Of a stretch of DNA of 64,000 nucleotides, positions 53,888 to 63,558 are shown one piece after another (within the stretch, counting starts at the first letter, position 1; each line of letters begins with the position of its first letter). This DNA is from Gallionellaceae bacterium. GTDB taxonomy: Bacteria; Pseudomonadota; Gammaproteobacteria; Burkholderiales; Thiobacillaceae. Location: the NCBI GenBank assembly GCA_028714735.1, contig JAQTLU010000014.1, positions 1 to 64,000 on the forward strand, written 5' to 3'. The position numbers and the translations under genes are program-made. The notes below the pieces were generated by a model that did not search any database, had not been told where the DNA came from, and saw only the letters and a program-made list of their open reading frames with translations.

Positions 53888-56074
53888 ATGAATTCGAACA
53901 GTCACGGCCCAATACCGGGTATCGATTGGGCCAGCCTGTTGGCCGACCGCCCGGAAACGGATAGGTCGGCACTCCAGGCCGCGCTCGCGTTGGCGCATGA
54001 AGTCATCCAGATCTGGGATGCTTCGGGCAATCTGGTGCTGGCCAACCCGGCCTCGGCAAAAATATTCGACCACGTCGAGGCTGGTGCGCTGACCCAGGAC
54101 CAGATCTACGGCGATTGCCTGCAGGAAAACGGCAATGCCTACCGGCCGGATGAAATGCCGGTCGCCCGGGTTCTTGCCACCGGCCAGCCGGTCGACAGTC
54201 AGATGATGATGATCTGCCAGACCGAAGGCAAAGCCGTCTGGCTCAGGATCAACGGCAAGCCCATCAAGGACAGCCGTGGCCACAACCTGGGCGCGGTCAT
54301 CACGGCAACCGACATCACCGAATTCATCGAGCACAGGCAACGACTGGAATACCTGGCCAGCTACGATGCCCTCACCCAGCTGCCCAATCGGCTGCTGCTG
54401 GCCGAACGCATGCGGATCAGCCTGGCTCGCAGCCGCCGGATGAAAGATATGGTCGCGGTCTGCATGCTCGACCTGGACAACTTCAAGCCGGTCAACGACA
54501 ACCTCGGCCACAAGGCGGGCGATGAATTGCTGCGCGAAGTCGCCGTCCACCTGCAGGAATCGATCCGGGGCGACGACACCGTGGCGCGCATCGGCGGCGA
54601 TGAATTCGCCCTGCTGCTGTGCGGCATCCACAAGGCTTCCGAATGCGAACAAACCCTCGCCCGTATCCTGTCACGGGTAAGCCAGCCTTATCAGATCGCC
54701 GGCCAGATTGTGCAGATCGGCGCCAGTGCCGGCGTCGCCCTGTTTCCAGGTGACGGCACCGATCCCGATCTACTGCTGAAACATGCCGATACCGCCCTGT
54801 ACCAGGCCAAGGAGGCCGGGAAAAACCGATTCCAGTTCTTCGACCGCACACTGGACATGCGGCTGCAGGCCCACCGGGTGTTGCTGCGCAAGATCGAAAA
54901 GGCCATCCGGAGCACAGAGTTCGTACTTTACTACCAGCCTATCGTGGACTGCCGCAAAGGCCAGGTGGAGAGCATAGAGGCCCTGATACGCTGGCGGCAT
55001 CCGGTACTCGGCCTCCTGGCCCCTTCGGAGTTCCTCCCCCTGATCGACCAGGACGAACTCAGCATCACACTCGGCGAATGGGTCATCGACGAGGCCTTGC
55101 GCCAGATGACCGCCTGGCACGCCGACGGGATCACCCTGGATGTCAGCGTCAACATCTCCGCCCGCCATATCGTTCAACCTGACTTCTCCACGCGACTGGC
55201 CGCCAAGCTTGCTGAACTCCCCCCTGAAATCTGCCAACGCCTGCGGATTGACGTTGCCGAAAGCACCGTCATGGCGGATATCAACGCCACGGCAGAAGTC
55301 ATCCGCAAGTGCCACAAGCTCGGCCTCCGCGTCGCGATCGACCATTTCGGCGTCGGCTACGCCTCGCTGCTGCACCTCAAGCGCCTCGTCGCCGATACCC
55401 TGAAGATCGACCAGAGCTTCATCCAGAACATGCTCGACGTTCCGGAAGATCTCGCCATCGTGGGCGGCGTGGTCGGTTTCGCGTCACCCTTCGGCTGCCA
55501 GGTGGTTGCCAGCGGCGTGGAGACGATCGAGCATCTGCTCACCCTGCTCGAACTGGGTTGCAACCTCATCCAGGGCCACAGCCTGACCCGGCCCATGCCG
55601 CCCGAAAAACTGGCGGCCTGGCTGCAAGCCTTCCAACCCGACCCGCTCTGGCACCTGTCCACCAGTACGAGACCCTCGCGCAACCATTTCGAATTATTGC
55701 TGGCCGGGGCCAATCTGCGGGCCTGGGTCAAACATGTCATCGAGCTCTGTCACCAGAACCGGTATATCGATGCCATGGTGGATGAACAGCAATGCCCGTT
55801 CGGCATCTGGCTGAACAAGCCCGGCACCCAGCATTTCCGCAAATATGATGAATACCGCCAGATCGAACAACATCACAAGGCCATTCACCAGATGGCCAGG
55901 CGGCTTGGCGCCCACCACCGGGAAGGCAACATCGAGTTGGCCAAGATCGACGAGGAAATGCTGCTGCAAGAGCATCTGGACCTGTTGTCGCTCTTGAAAA
56001 CCATGCGCGGCCTGCTGATGAGCCACAAACTGCGCCCGCTTCCCATCAAAGCCCCGCAGGAGACAGGACCATGA
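53888..56074 (+). CDS. PAS-GGDEF-EAL protein with C-terminal CZB zinc domain
   Basis: The 728-aa protein starts at ATG 53888. A PAS domain (about 20-160) leads to a GGDEF domain with RIGGDEFALLL, an intact diguanylate cyclase motif. An EAL domain with EALIRWRHP follows. Its DDFG loop reads IDHFGVGYASL and the AEGVE-type motif reads ASGVE, so phosphodiesterase activity may be reduced. The last 110 residues match a chemoreceptor zinc-binding (CZB) domain: RYIDAMVDEQQCPFGIWL and later His residues. Its stop overlaps a bacteriohaemerythrin gene (ATGA), hinting at oxygen- or redox-linked c-di-GMP control. Confidence 0.9.
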   Translation: MNSNSHGPIPGIDWASLLADRPETDRSALQAALALAHEVIQIWDASGNLVLANPASAKIFDHVEAGALTQDQIYGDCLQENGNAYRPDEMPVARVLATGQPVDSQMMMICQTEGKAVWLRINGKPIKDSRGHNLGAVITATDITEFIEHRQRLEYLASYDALTQLPNRLLLAERMRISLARSRRMKDMVAVCMLDLDNFKPVNDNLGHKAGDELLREVAVHLQESIRGDDTVARIGGDEFALLLCGIHKASECEQTLARILSRVSQPYQIAGQIVQIGASAGVALFPGDGTDPDLLLKHADTALYQAKEAGKNRFQFFDRTLDMRLQAHRVLLRKIEKAIRSTEFVLYYQPIVDCRKGQVESIEALIRWRHPVLGLLAPSEFLPLIDQDELSITLGEWVIDEALRQMTAWHADGITLDVSVNISARHIVQPDFSTRLAAKLAELPPEICQRLRIDVAESTVMADINATAEVIRKCHKLGLRVAIDHFGVGYASLLHLKRLVADTLKIDQSFIQNMLDVPEDLAIVGGVVGFASPFGCQVVASGVETIEHLLTLLELGCNLIQGHSLTRPMPPEKLAAWLQAFQPDPLWHLSTSTRPSRNHFELLLAGANLRAWVKHVIELCHQNRYIDAMVDEQQCPFGIWLNKPGTQHFRKYDEYRQIEQHHKAIHQMARRLGAHHREGNIELAKIDEEMLLQEHLDLLSLLKTMRGLLMSHKLRPLPIKAPQETGP

Positions 56075-56508
56075 CCGGTTACGAACCTATTGAGTGGAAC
56101 GACAGTTTCAACACCGGGGTGGCCGAGATCGACGAGCAGCACCACATCCTGGTCAACACGCTGAACGAGGCCAATGCCAAGTTGGCCGACGACGTCGGCA
56201 TCGACTTCGTCGAGGAGATCACCCAGGATCTGCTGAGCTACGCCCTGTATCACTTCGAAACCGAGGAGGAACTGATGCAGGAATACGGTTATGCCGACGG
56301 CAACGCTGCAGACGCCGAACTGCATCTACAGCAGCATCGCAGCTTTTCCAGCAGGGTGGTCGCCGTGCGCGACAACTTGCGCGCCGGCATTCCGATCACC
56401 CGGGAGGACCTGATCACCTTCCTGAACAACTGGCTGGTGAATCACATCCTCCATACCGACAGGAAGTTTGGCGCCTTCGTCGTCGCCAAGCGGGCAGGCG
56501 GCAACTGA
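56071..56508 (+). CDS. Bacteriohaemerythrin
   Basis: The 145-aa protein has the diiron-binding layout WNDSFNTGVAEIDEQHHILVNTLNE, YALYHFETEEELM, LHLQQHRSF and VNHILHTDRKFG. This matches the H-HxxxE-HxxxH-HxxxxD ligands of haemerythrins that bind oxygen reversibly. It is translationally coupled to the GGDEF-EAL-CZB gene upstream and may supply an oxygen signal or act as an oxygen carrier. Confidence 0.94.
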   Translation: MTGYEPIEWNDSFNTGVAEIDEQHHILVNTLNEANAKLADDVGIDFVEEITQDLLSYALYHFETEEELMQEYGYADGNAADAELHLQQHRSFSSRVVAVRDNLRAGIPITREDLITFLNNWLVNHILHTDRKFGAFVVAKRAGGN

Positions 56509-56523
56509 GGCCGCCATTGCCGC

Positions 56524-57306
56524 CTATTTCACCAGGCTGCCGAACACCTTCTTGAGCAGGTCGGTCGTGCGCTCGACCGGATTGGCGCGGATAGCCTTTT
56601 CTTCCTCGGCCACCATCTTGAACAGGCCATCCAGCGACTTCTTCGTCACATAACTGTCCAGGTCCTCGTTGCCGGCACCCAGCATGCTGGCGAACGGGCC
56701 GGCCTTCTTGACCATCTTCTTGTAGGCCGAGGTCACGCCGGCCTGATCGGTCGCCTGGGTGACGATGGGCTTGAAGCGTTCGGTCAGCCTGGCTTCACTC
56801 TTCTTGCGGAAATACTGGGTTGCGGCGTCATCGGAGCCCTTCAGGATCGCCTGGGCATCGTCCAGCGTGATGTCGCGTATCGTCTCCGACAGGATGCTGG
56901 CCGCTTCCGGCACCGCCTTCTCGGCGGCCTGGTTCATGGTCGTCACGAACTGGTCCGCGTACTTGTCCTGACCGAGCTTGCGCAGGGTTTTTTCGACCGT
57001 TGCCAGGCTTTCCGGCATGGGGATCTTGACTGCCGCGTTGTTCAGGAAGCCACCGTCCTTGCCCAACTTGGCGACCGCGCCTTGCGCGCCCTTGGCCAAC
57101 GCCTCCTTGAGGCCACGGACAATCTCATCCTGGGACAGGGCCGTTGCCGCGGTCGCCGCTGGAGACGTTGCCGCGGCGGGAGTCGACGCCTTGTTCGTCC
57201 CCAGCGCATCCTTCAACATGTCCATGAAACCGGCCTGGGCAGCACCGGTTGCGGCCATGGCCAGCAGCAGCACTACCACGCGCGCCGTCATCTGGTTGCG
57301 GTTCAT
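56524..57306 (-). CDS. DUF4197 periplasmic protein
   Basis: The 260-aa protein has a signal peptide (MTARVVVLLLAMAATGAAQA) and an Ala/Thr-rich segment. The conserved DUF4197 body follows: ALSQDEIVRGLKEALAKGAQGAVAKLGKDGGFLNN.. and VTSAYKKMVKKAGPF.. ending KVFGSLVK. The start is ATG 57306 with GGAG upstream. The family has no known activity. It is convergent with the haemerythrin gene. Confidence 0.92.
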   Translation of the reverse strand: MNRNQMTARVVVLLLAMAATGAAQAGFMDMLKDALGTNKASTPAAATSPAATAATALSQDEIVRGLKEALAKGAQGAVAKLGKDGGFLNNAAVKIPMPESLATVEKTLRKLGQDKYADQFVTTMNQAAEKAVPEAASILSETIRDITLDDAQAILKGSDDAATQYFRKKSEARLTERFKPIVTQATDQAGVTSAYKKMVKKAGPFASMLGAGNEDLDSYVTKKSLDGLFKMVAEEEKAIRANPVERTTDLLKKVFGSLVK

Positions 57307-57563
57307 TCGTATCTCCTCGGGTAGCAAAGTTGCATTAGACCATGGACGGAGTCACCCGCCATGGCACGAAGATGCCATCCACTCTTTACAGACGTACCTC
57401 GCCACCAGCCATCGCCGCCCCATGAGCCGACCGGCTGCCCGGTCGAATCGGGGCGGGCAGATTGGCCCCGGTCATCCTGTCCACACGGTCGGACGGATGA
57501 TCGCGCCCTGGTACGCAATGACGCATGACGGACTGGCGCAGACCGGCATCGACGCAACCCGGC

Positions 57564-59726
57564 TTAGCCATGGGCGAACAACGCTTCTGCGCCTTGGCTG
57601 AAATCCTCCAGGAGCGCATCCACCGTCTCCTCGCGCACACCCAAGCGTTCGCCGACCACCTCCCGCCATCCGTTCGTCCATTCGCCGTCATCCATGCCCA
57701 ATTGACGCCGGTGCATATGCAGTGCGAGTTGCAGCAGTGCGATCAGCTGACCCGCCGGTGCCGGCAGGGAGGGTGGCGACAGATCGTGGTGGTGGCGGAT
57801 GACGGCAGTGAGTTCCGGCGGCAATTGCCAGTTTTTTGCGACCATCTGCCCCAGGATCGTGTGACTGCTCTGGAACTCTCGATCCAGACTGAGAATGCTC
57901 GCACAGCTTCCGTTAAGTCCTATGGACCTGGCATATCCGGCGTAGCGCTTGCTGAGCAGGGCGACGCCGCAATCGTGGAACATGCCGATGGTGTAGGCAT
58001 TTTCCAGCGTGATGCTGGAAATCTTCAGCTTGGTGCGAATCCGGACACATAGCTCGGCCACCGCCGAGAGATGGTCCCAAAGCACCTTCATGGCTTGGGC
58101 ACTGGCCGGATCGTCCAGGGCATGACGCATGGCCTCGCTGGTGACCACCGCCTCCGTGTATTTCAGGCCAAGCACGGCCACCGCTTTTTCTATCGTGTCC
58201 ACCTTGATGCCGCGATGGAAAACCGGGGAATTGGCAACGCGGAAGATGGCGCCGGCCAGCGCCACATCCTTGTTGATCAGGGCGGCGAATTCACGCGGCC
58301 CGGCATCGGGATCCGCGCGCAGACTGGCGAGTCCCTTCAGGGCGGCAGGCATGGAGGGGATGTGGATGCCGCTGGCCAGGACCGCCTCGACAAGACGACG
58401 ATCCTCATCTTCTTCCGCTGCGCACTGGCCGGTACTCGCGGTGACGCTCGGCACGCTGGCCTGACGGGGCTGGTGCTCGGCCGTCACGGTCTTCCATGCG
58501 CCGATATCGATGCCGCTGGCCAGCGACCAGCAGGCATCGACATGTTTGACCAGCTGTTCAACCACCAGGCCGTCCAGTTCGTCATTGGCCACCCCCAGGC
58601 GCAGGGTGCTGATGATTATTGGCGGCGTCATGGGTGGACGGTGCGGCCGCTCCTGCAGCATGGCCTGGAAGGCTTCGGCCACGGCCAGGATACGTGCCTC
58701 GCGCGGCTGGCTGCTGCGACGCACGCCAGGTACACCCGCGGGGAGTGCATTGGCGGCATGCAGAAAAGCGGTCCAGACGGCCACCTTTTCCAGACCGGGC
58801 ACCCGCTTCAGGATGCGAAAGCCGACCAGACCGTGCCGATCCAGCTGGGCACGTTCCTGTGCGCTAAGCGCACCCACCTTGTTGAGAATTTCGTCCGGTG
58901 TCTGCAACTTGCCGAGATCGTGCAGGAGTCCGGCGATCTCCAGCATTGCACAGCCTTGTGCAGGCACCCCTGTCAATTCGCCCAGATAGCTGGCCAGGCG
59001 GCCTACCCTGAGCGAATGCCCTGCCATGTAAGGGCTCTTGGCATCTGCGACCTGCGCAAACAGCTGGGCGATTTGCCGCACCCCGGCCAAAGCGATGGGA
59101 TGGGCGGGCATCCTGGCGAGGGTAGCGTCCAGTTGGCCCTGGATGCGGGCGGGTTCCAGAATCTGCCAGAAGCCATCCGAGGCCGATACGGCCAGGAAGG
59201 CATCGAGCTGACCTGGCGCAAACAGCTCGTTGCGATGCGCATTCAGGGCATGTCGGATGGTTTCCTTGTGCGCCACGAGCGGTTCGTTGAGGTGTGGGAC
59301 GATGAGGGCGTTGGCGCGGTCGGCGAGAAAGACGAGGTTGCTGAGAATCTTGGCCTCCTTGCCGAGATCCAGTTTCTGCAGTTCCGTCCAGGGGGTGTGG
59401 TGGTGTCTGACGATGTCCGCCAGGGGCGCCAGCAGAACGCTTTGCGTCATCAACCGCGCGCCAGCAAGACAGTGCGCCTCGATATCGGGGTCTTGCACCG
59501 CATGCAGGAGTTTCCGCTGCATGGCCGTGCTGGAAATTCCGCAGTCCCGCATCAGGCTGATGTAGAAAAGCAGATTCTTGACCTTTGGTGAGAACCCCAG
59601 TTGCCGACCGCATGCCACAGCGATGAGCGCTACGCGTTTGCCATGGCAATGATTGTCGCCACTCACCAGATCAAGGGCGTCGGACAAGGCGTAGATCAGC
59701 AGGCGCAGGTCAAAACGTTGGCTCAT
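57564..59726 (-). CDS. HD/HD-GYP-like plus HDOD signalling protein
   Basis: The 720-aa protein starts at ATG 59726 (MSQRFDLRLL). Its N-terminal half has two HD-type regions: one with VRHHHTPW and a second with GHSLRVGRL and AGLLHDLGK. In the second, the usual DGSGYP is replaced by NALPAGVPG, so c-di-GMP hydrolysis is doubtful. The C-terminal half is an HDOD domain (MPAALKGLASLRADPDAG...LAGAIFRVANSP). It lies 40 bp after the canonical HD-GYP gene on the same strand, and the two are probably cotranscribed. Confidence 0.85.
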   Translation of the reverse strand: MSQRFDLRLLIYALSDALDLVSGDNHCHGKRVALIAVACGRQLGFSPKVKNLLFYISLMRDCGISSTAMQRKLLHAVQDPDIEAHCLAGARLMTQSVLLAPLADIVRHHHTPWTELQKLDLGKEAKILSNLVFLADRANALIVPHLNEPLVAHKETIRHALNAHRNELFAPGQLDAFLAVSASDGFWQILEPARIQGQLDATLARMPAHPIALAGVRQIAQLFAQVADAKSPYMAGHSLRVGRLASYLGELTGVPAQGCAMLEIAGLLHDLGKLQTPDEILNKVGALSAQERAQLDRHGLVGFRILKRVPGLEKVAVWTAFLHAANALPAGVPGVRRSSQPREARILAVAEAFQAMLQERPHRPPMTPPIIISTLRLGVANDELDGLVVEQLVKHVDACWSLASGIDIGAWKTVTAEHQPRQASVPSVTASTGQCAAEEDEDRRLVEAVLASGIHIPSMPAALKGLASLRADPDAGPREFAALINKDVALAGAIFRVANSPVFHRGIKVDTIEKAVAVLGLKYTEAVVTSEAMRHALDDPASAQAMKVLWDHLSAVAELCVRIRTKLKISSITLENAYTIGMFHDCGVALLSKRYAGYARSIGLNGSCASILSLDREFQSSHTILGQMVAKNWQLPPELTAVIRHHHDLSPPSLPAPAGQLIALLQLALHMHRRQLGMDDGEWTNGWREVVGERLGVREETVDALLEDFSQGAEALFAHG

Positions 59727-59766
59727 GGGAATGGTACCTGCCTGCAGGGCCGCAGAACTCACGACA

Positions 59767-60999
59767 TCAGCCGCAACACCAACGGCTGGGGTCGATACCC
59801 CAATCTTCGAAGGATTCGTGCCCGACAATGTGATCCTGGCATCGGGATTTGGCCAGGTCGATCTCCTCCGGCTCCAGGTAGTGTTGCCACTTGCAGTTGT
59901 AAATGACACGCACGACCGGCAACAGGGATTTTTCCTCGTTTTGCTCGGTGACGATGGCCAACCGGTCGCTGATGAGCCTGACCAATGTGCCAGAGGGATA
60001 GATGCCGATGGCCTTGATGAAGGTGCGGACCAGTTCCGGCTTGAAGTGGTGCTGGCTCCATTCCAGCATCTTCCCCAATGCACGTGTGGGAGGCATGCCC
60101 TTGTGGTAGGGGCGATCGGAGGTGATGGCGTCGTAGACGTCGACGATGCCGCCCATCTGGCTGTGAAGCTGGATTTCATCGCCCTTCAACTTGTTCGGAT
60201 AGCCGGAGCCATCAATGCGCTCGTGGTGCTGGCTGACGATATCCAGCGCGATGTTGCCGATGCCAGGGGTTTTCTGCAAAAGGGTCACACCCTGCTCAAC
60301 ATGGGACTGCATGCAGACGACTTCGTCTTCCGTCAGTTGGCCAGGCTTCTTCAATATTTCATCAGGAATGACGGCCTTGCCGACGTCATGCAGCAGTGCA
60401 CCGGTGGCGACTTCGCGAATAGCGTCTCGCGGCATGTCCAGGCCGCGGGCGAGCGCAATCATGAGAGCGCAGGTGGATACCGAGTGCTGGAAGGTGTAGT
60501 CGTCGTGGTCCTTGAGGCGGCATAGGGGCAAGAGAGCATCCTGGTTGCGGAAGATCGAGTCGATCATCTGCTCGACCAGCGGCTCGACCAGTTCCACCTT
60601 GATCTGCCCACTCAAGCGGATGTCGGTGAAGATGTTGTGGACGATCTGGGTGGCTTCCTTCTGAAGTGTCCGCGCCCTGGCCATCTCCTCCTGCAATGTG
60701 GCTGTTTTGAGGACGGTAATTTCCTGCCCGATGCCATCCGGCTCTACCTCGACACCCTCTCGACCGTCATGGATATCCAGGTCATCGGGAACATCCAGAC
60801 CCCGGCTGGCATCGATGTAGACTTCTCGGATGCCATACTGCTGTAGTTTCTGGATGATTTCGACGTGATTTACGGCGAACTGGTTGCGCAGAAAGGGGTG
60901 ATCCATCCAACCACAATCCAGGTCGTGGATAAACATGCCTGGCCTGAGTAGCTCAATGCTGATCTTTTTGACCGATTCAGGAGTGGTAGCCACCGACAT
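59767..60999 (-). CDS. HD-GYP phosphodiesterase with DUF3391 N-terminus
   Basis: The 410-aa protein has an N-terminal DUF3391-like region (KISIELLRPGMFIHDLDCGWMDHPF) and a complete HD-GYP domain: HSVSTCALM, GALLHDVGKAVIP, HHERIDGSGYPNKLKG. This set is expected to hydrolyse c-di-GMP. I chose ATG 60999; the frame is open further upstream without support. It heads a two-gene unit with the HD/HDOD protein. Confidence 0.92.
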   Translation of the reverse strand: MSVATTPESVKKISIELLRPGMFIHDLDCGWMDHPFLRNQFAVNHVEIIQKLQQYGIREVYIDASRGLDVPDDLDIHDGREGVEVEPDGIGQEITVLKTATLQEEMARARTLQKEATQIVHNIFTDIRLSGQIKVELVEPLVEQMIDSIFRNQDALLPLCRLKDHDDYTFQHSVSTCALMIALARGLDMPRDAIREVATGALLHDVGKAVIPDEILKKPGQLTEDEVVCMQSHVEQGVTLLQKTPGIGNIALDIVSQHHERIDGSGYPNKLKGDEIQLHSQMGGIVDVYDAITSDRPYHKGMPPTRALGKMLEWSQHHFKPELVRTFIKAIGIYPSGTLVRLISDRLAIVTEQNEEKSLLPVVRVIYNCKWQHYLEPEEIDLAKSRCQDHIVGHESFEDWGIDPSRWCCG

Positions 61000-61216
61000 C
61001 CCTGTATTTGCACACTTATTGCAGTGAGTGTAGGGCAGCAAGGAGTGGAAGATAATCTGCCATAAGATATATGCACATGAACAGACCATCAGAACTCAAT
61101 GGGATCGCCTCAGGTTTTGAGGAGGTTCAGCAAAACCCCAGCCTGTTGGTAATCCCCCCTAAAAACCATTGCATTCATAAGTAGAATTTTCTCCAATCCC
61201 GACGGGGAAGTTTTAC

Positions 61217-61483
61217 ATGAAGCGATCCCGATTCACCGACAGCCAGATCATTGCCATCCTGAAGCAAGCCGAGGGCGGCAGCCCGGTGCCGGAGCTCTGC
61301 CGCGAACACGGCATCAGCTCCGCGACCTTCTACAAATGGCGCGCCAAGTTTGGCGGCATGGACGCCTCTTTGATGGCCCGACTCAAGGAACTCGAAGACG
61401 AGAATCGGCGGCTCAAGAAGATGTACGCCGAAGAGCGCCTCAAGGCCGAGATCGTCCAGGAGGCCCTGCAAAAAAAATGGTGA
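61217..61483 (+). CDS. IS3 transposase OrfA (HTH_Tnp_1)
   Basis: The 88-aa protein begins [21 protein letters not shown], the standard OrfA helix-turn-helix, and ends in a leucine-zipper-like [27 protein letters not shown]. Its last codons contain a run of eight A residues (61470-61477), a likely -1 frameshift site for producing the fused OrfAB transposase. Confidence 0.93.
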   Translation: MKRSRFTDSQIIAILKQAEGGSPVPELCREHGISSATFYKWRAKFGGMDASLMARLKELEDENRRLKKMYAEERLKAEIVQEALQKKW

Positions 61484-62295
61484 AGCCATCTCGTCGCCGC
61501 GAGATGGCCCAACGGGCAGTCCAAACCACCGGCGCCAGCGTTCGGCTGGCCTGCCGCGCCTTCGGTATCAGCGAAGCCGGTTATCGCTATCAGGCCCGGC
61601 GCTCGACCGAGAATGCCGAGATCGCCGACCTGCTGATCCGCCTCACCCACAACCAACGCAACTGGGGGTTCGGGCTGTGCTTTCTTTATCTGCGCAACGT
61701 CAAAGGCCAGCGTTGGAACCACAAGCGGGTGTACCGGATATACCGCGAACTGGAATTGAACCTGCGCATCAAGCCGAAGAAGCGGATCGTGCGCGAGAAA
61801 CCCGAACCGCTGGCCGTGCCCGAGGCGATCAACCAATGCGGGTCGATGGAGTTCATGCATGACCAGTTGGCGGACGGGCGCAACTTCCGGCTGTTCAATG
61901 TGATCGACGACTTTAACCGGGAGGCGCTGGCCATCGACATCGACCTGTCGCTACCGGCCGAGCGCGTCGTGCGCGCGTTGGACCACGTCATCGAATGGCG
62001 CGGCAAGCCGCAGACTATCCGGAGCGACAACGGCCCGGAATATATCGGTCACACGATGATTGAATGGGCCGGGAAGCGGGGGATTCGACTCCAGCCTGGC
62101 AAGCCGCAGCAGAATGCCTATGTCGAACGCTACAACCGGACGGTCCGGTATGACTGGCTGGGACATTACCTGTTCGAGACTATCGCAGAGGTACAGGACT
62201 ACGCCACGAACTGGATGTGGACCTACAATCACGAACGCCCGAACATGGCCTTGGGCGGTATCACCCCAAAGCAGAAGTTGGCCATGAACCCGTGA
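61477..62295 (+). CDS. IS3 transposase OrfB (DDE integrase core)
   Basis: The 272-aa frame from ATG 61477 carries the DDE core: [35 protein letters not shown], and the Glu in [12 protein letters not shown], ending with [17 protein letters not shown]. It is intact, so the element may be active. It overlaps orfA by 7 bp in the -1 frame relative to orfA. Confidence 0.93.
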   Translation: MVKPSRRREMAQRAVQTTGASVRLACRAFGISEAGYRYQARRSTENAEIADLLIRLTHNQRNWGFGLCFLYLRNVKGQRWNHKRVYRIYRELELNLRIKPKKRIVREKPEPLAVPEAINQCGSMEFMHDQLADGRNFRLFNVIDDFNREALAIDIDLSLPAERVVRALDHVIEWRGKPQTIRSDNGPEYIGHTMIEWAGKRGIRLQPGKPQQNAYVERYNRTVRYDWLGHYLFETIAEVQDYATNWMWTYNHERPNMALGGITPKQKLAMNP

Positions 62296-62394
62296 CCTCT
62301 ACTTCTGGCCACGATGGAAAATGGGGGATTACCCAAGCAGCTCGACCAGAATCTCGTAGGATTTCAGTGGATCAAGTTGGACCGCTATGGACGT

Positions 62395-62441
62395 AAAAAA
62401 GGCCTTAATCCTTGTATTTATCAAGAATTAAGGCCTTTTTT
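62395..62441. terminator. Bidirectional terminator 3' of tmRNA
   Basis: A 15-bp stem, AAAAAAGGCCTTAAT with its complement (62395-62409 and 62427-62441), has A- and T-tracts at both ends. It serves ssrA transcription from the right and could also insulate the IS3 element. Confidence 0.88.
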
Positions 62442-62462
62442 GGACTTCCTTGAATCATCAAA

Positions 62463-62822
62463 TGGTGGAGCCGGCGGGAATCGAACCCGCGTCCGCAAGT
62501 CCTCTACAGCAAGATCTACATACTTAGTCCGATCATTTGGTTTTAACCTGAATCACGCCGACCGAACAGGCTTGATTCTGGCGAGCCACCTAAATTTAAC
62601 GTTGAATCAAGCGGCCCGATTCAAAGCGAGTCCATGTGAATGACTCCACCGCTGGTTGCCCAGCCCGGCCCATGGACCTGCCGGTGTGGAGTCCAGCCGT
62701 CAAGCGGCTAGAGCGTACGTTTCGTCGTTGGCGACTAATTTATTCCAGTAGATTTACGAGGGAACTGGTCCTCGGTATGCACCTGTCTGCTTTGCAACCC
62801 ACGTCGAAGCCATGTCGGCCCC
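62463..62822 (-). ncRNA. ssrA: tmRNA
   Basis: On the minus strand the tRNA-like ends pair GGGGCCG (from 62822) with CGGCTCC-ACCA (to 62463). The T-arm reads GGGTTCGATTCCC. The tag frame begins at GCC and encodes ANDETYALAA before TGA, a form typical of beta-proteobacteria. The RNA is about 360 nt and intact. Its 3' end lies about 130 bp from the IS3 element, a common integration neighbourhood, although this copy is undisturbed. Confidence 0.95.
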
Positions 62823-62878
62823 ATGTGTCCGTTGTGAGATGGCCCTTTCGGGAAAAAGTTCACAGCGGACAGCTGAGA

Positions 62879-63538
62879 CTACGAGGCCAGGTCGGGATAG
62901 TCAAGCAGGTCGAGTGGCTGGTTGATGTAGCCGTCGCCGCCCCACGCTTCCGGATGGTCGGTTTCCGCCAGGTAGCCGTACAGGGCGACAAGGACGGGCA
63001 TGCCTGCCGCACGGGCAGCCTGGACGTCCCGCTCGGCATCGCCGACGTAGAGGCATTGTTCCGGTCCCAGGGCGACGGCTCGGCAGGCGTGCAGCATCGG
63101 TTCCGGGGCGGGCTTGGCGTGCGCGCAGGTATCGCCGCTGACCACGCAAGCAGCCTTGTCTGTCAGGCCAAGTCGTTCGAGCAGGGGTTCGGTAAATCGG
63201 GCCGGCTTGTTGGTAACCACGCCCCAGGCAATGCCACGGCTTTCGAATGTGGAAAGCAACCGGTCCATACCCGGGAACAACCTGGATTGGTCGGCCAGAT
63301 GTGTTTCGTAGATTTCCAGAAACTCCTGACGCAAGGCCGGAAAGGCGGCATCGGACTGGGTGACGCCGAAGCCGAGTTCGATCAGCACCTGGGAACCGTG
63401 CGAGGCACGGGCGCGCAGGGCATTGGCAGGCAACGGTGACTGCCCGCGTCGATCCCGCATCAGGTTGATGGTGTAACCGAGGTCCGGCGCGGTGTCGACC
63501 AGGGTGCCGTCGAGATCGAACAGGACGGCCCGGATCAT
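62879..63538 (-). CDS. gph: Phosphoglycolate phosphatase-type HAD hydrolase
   Basis: The 219-aa protein starts at ATG 63538 (MIRAVLFDLDGTLVDT). HAD motifs are complete: DLDGT, VTNKP, a Lys in HAKPAPEPM and the acidic VGDAERD. Length and sequence fit Gph, which removes 2-phosphoglycolate. It lies 20 bp after ubiG on the same strand, a gene order conserved in beta- and gamma-proteobacteria. Confidence 0.92.
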   Translation of the reverse strand: MIRAVLFDLDGTLVDTAPDLGYTINLMRDRRGQSPLPANALRARASHGSQVLIELGFGVTQSDAAFPALRQEFLEIYETHLADQSRLFPGMDRLLSTFESRGIAWGVVTNKPARFTEPLLERLGLTDKAACVVSGDTCAHAKPAPEPMLHACRAVALGPEQCLYVGDAERDVQAARAAGMPVLVALYGYLAETDHPEAWGGDGYINQPLDLLDYPDLAS

Positions 63539-63558
63539 GGAGTCCAACCCCGAGACGC

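Larger units (their letters stand above)
61148..62333 (+). mobile_element. IS3-family insertion sequence
   Basis: The element spans about 1.19 kb. Its ends carry GGTAATCCCCC at the left (61148) and its complement at the right (ending 62333), followed by partly matching inner sequence such as AAGTAGA/TCTACTT. Two overlapping frames encode the orfA and orfB transposase parts. Target duplication is not evident. It lies between the HD-GYP gene and tmRNA. Confidence 0.85.

Noticed and set aside
58071-59591. 506-aa plus-strand frame opposite the HD/HDOD gene
   Set aside because: It is an antisense shadow; HD and HDOD motifs on the minus strand are clear.
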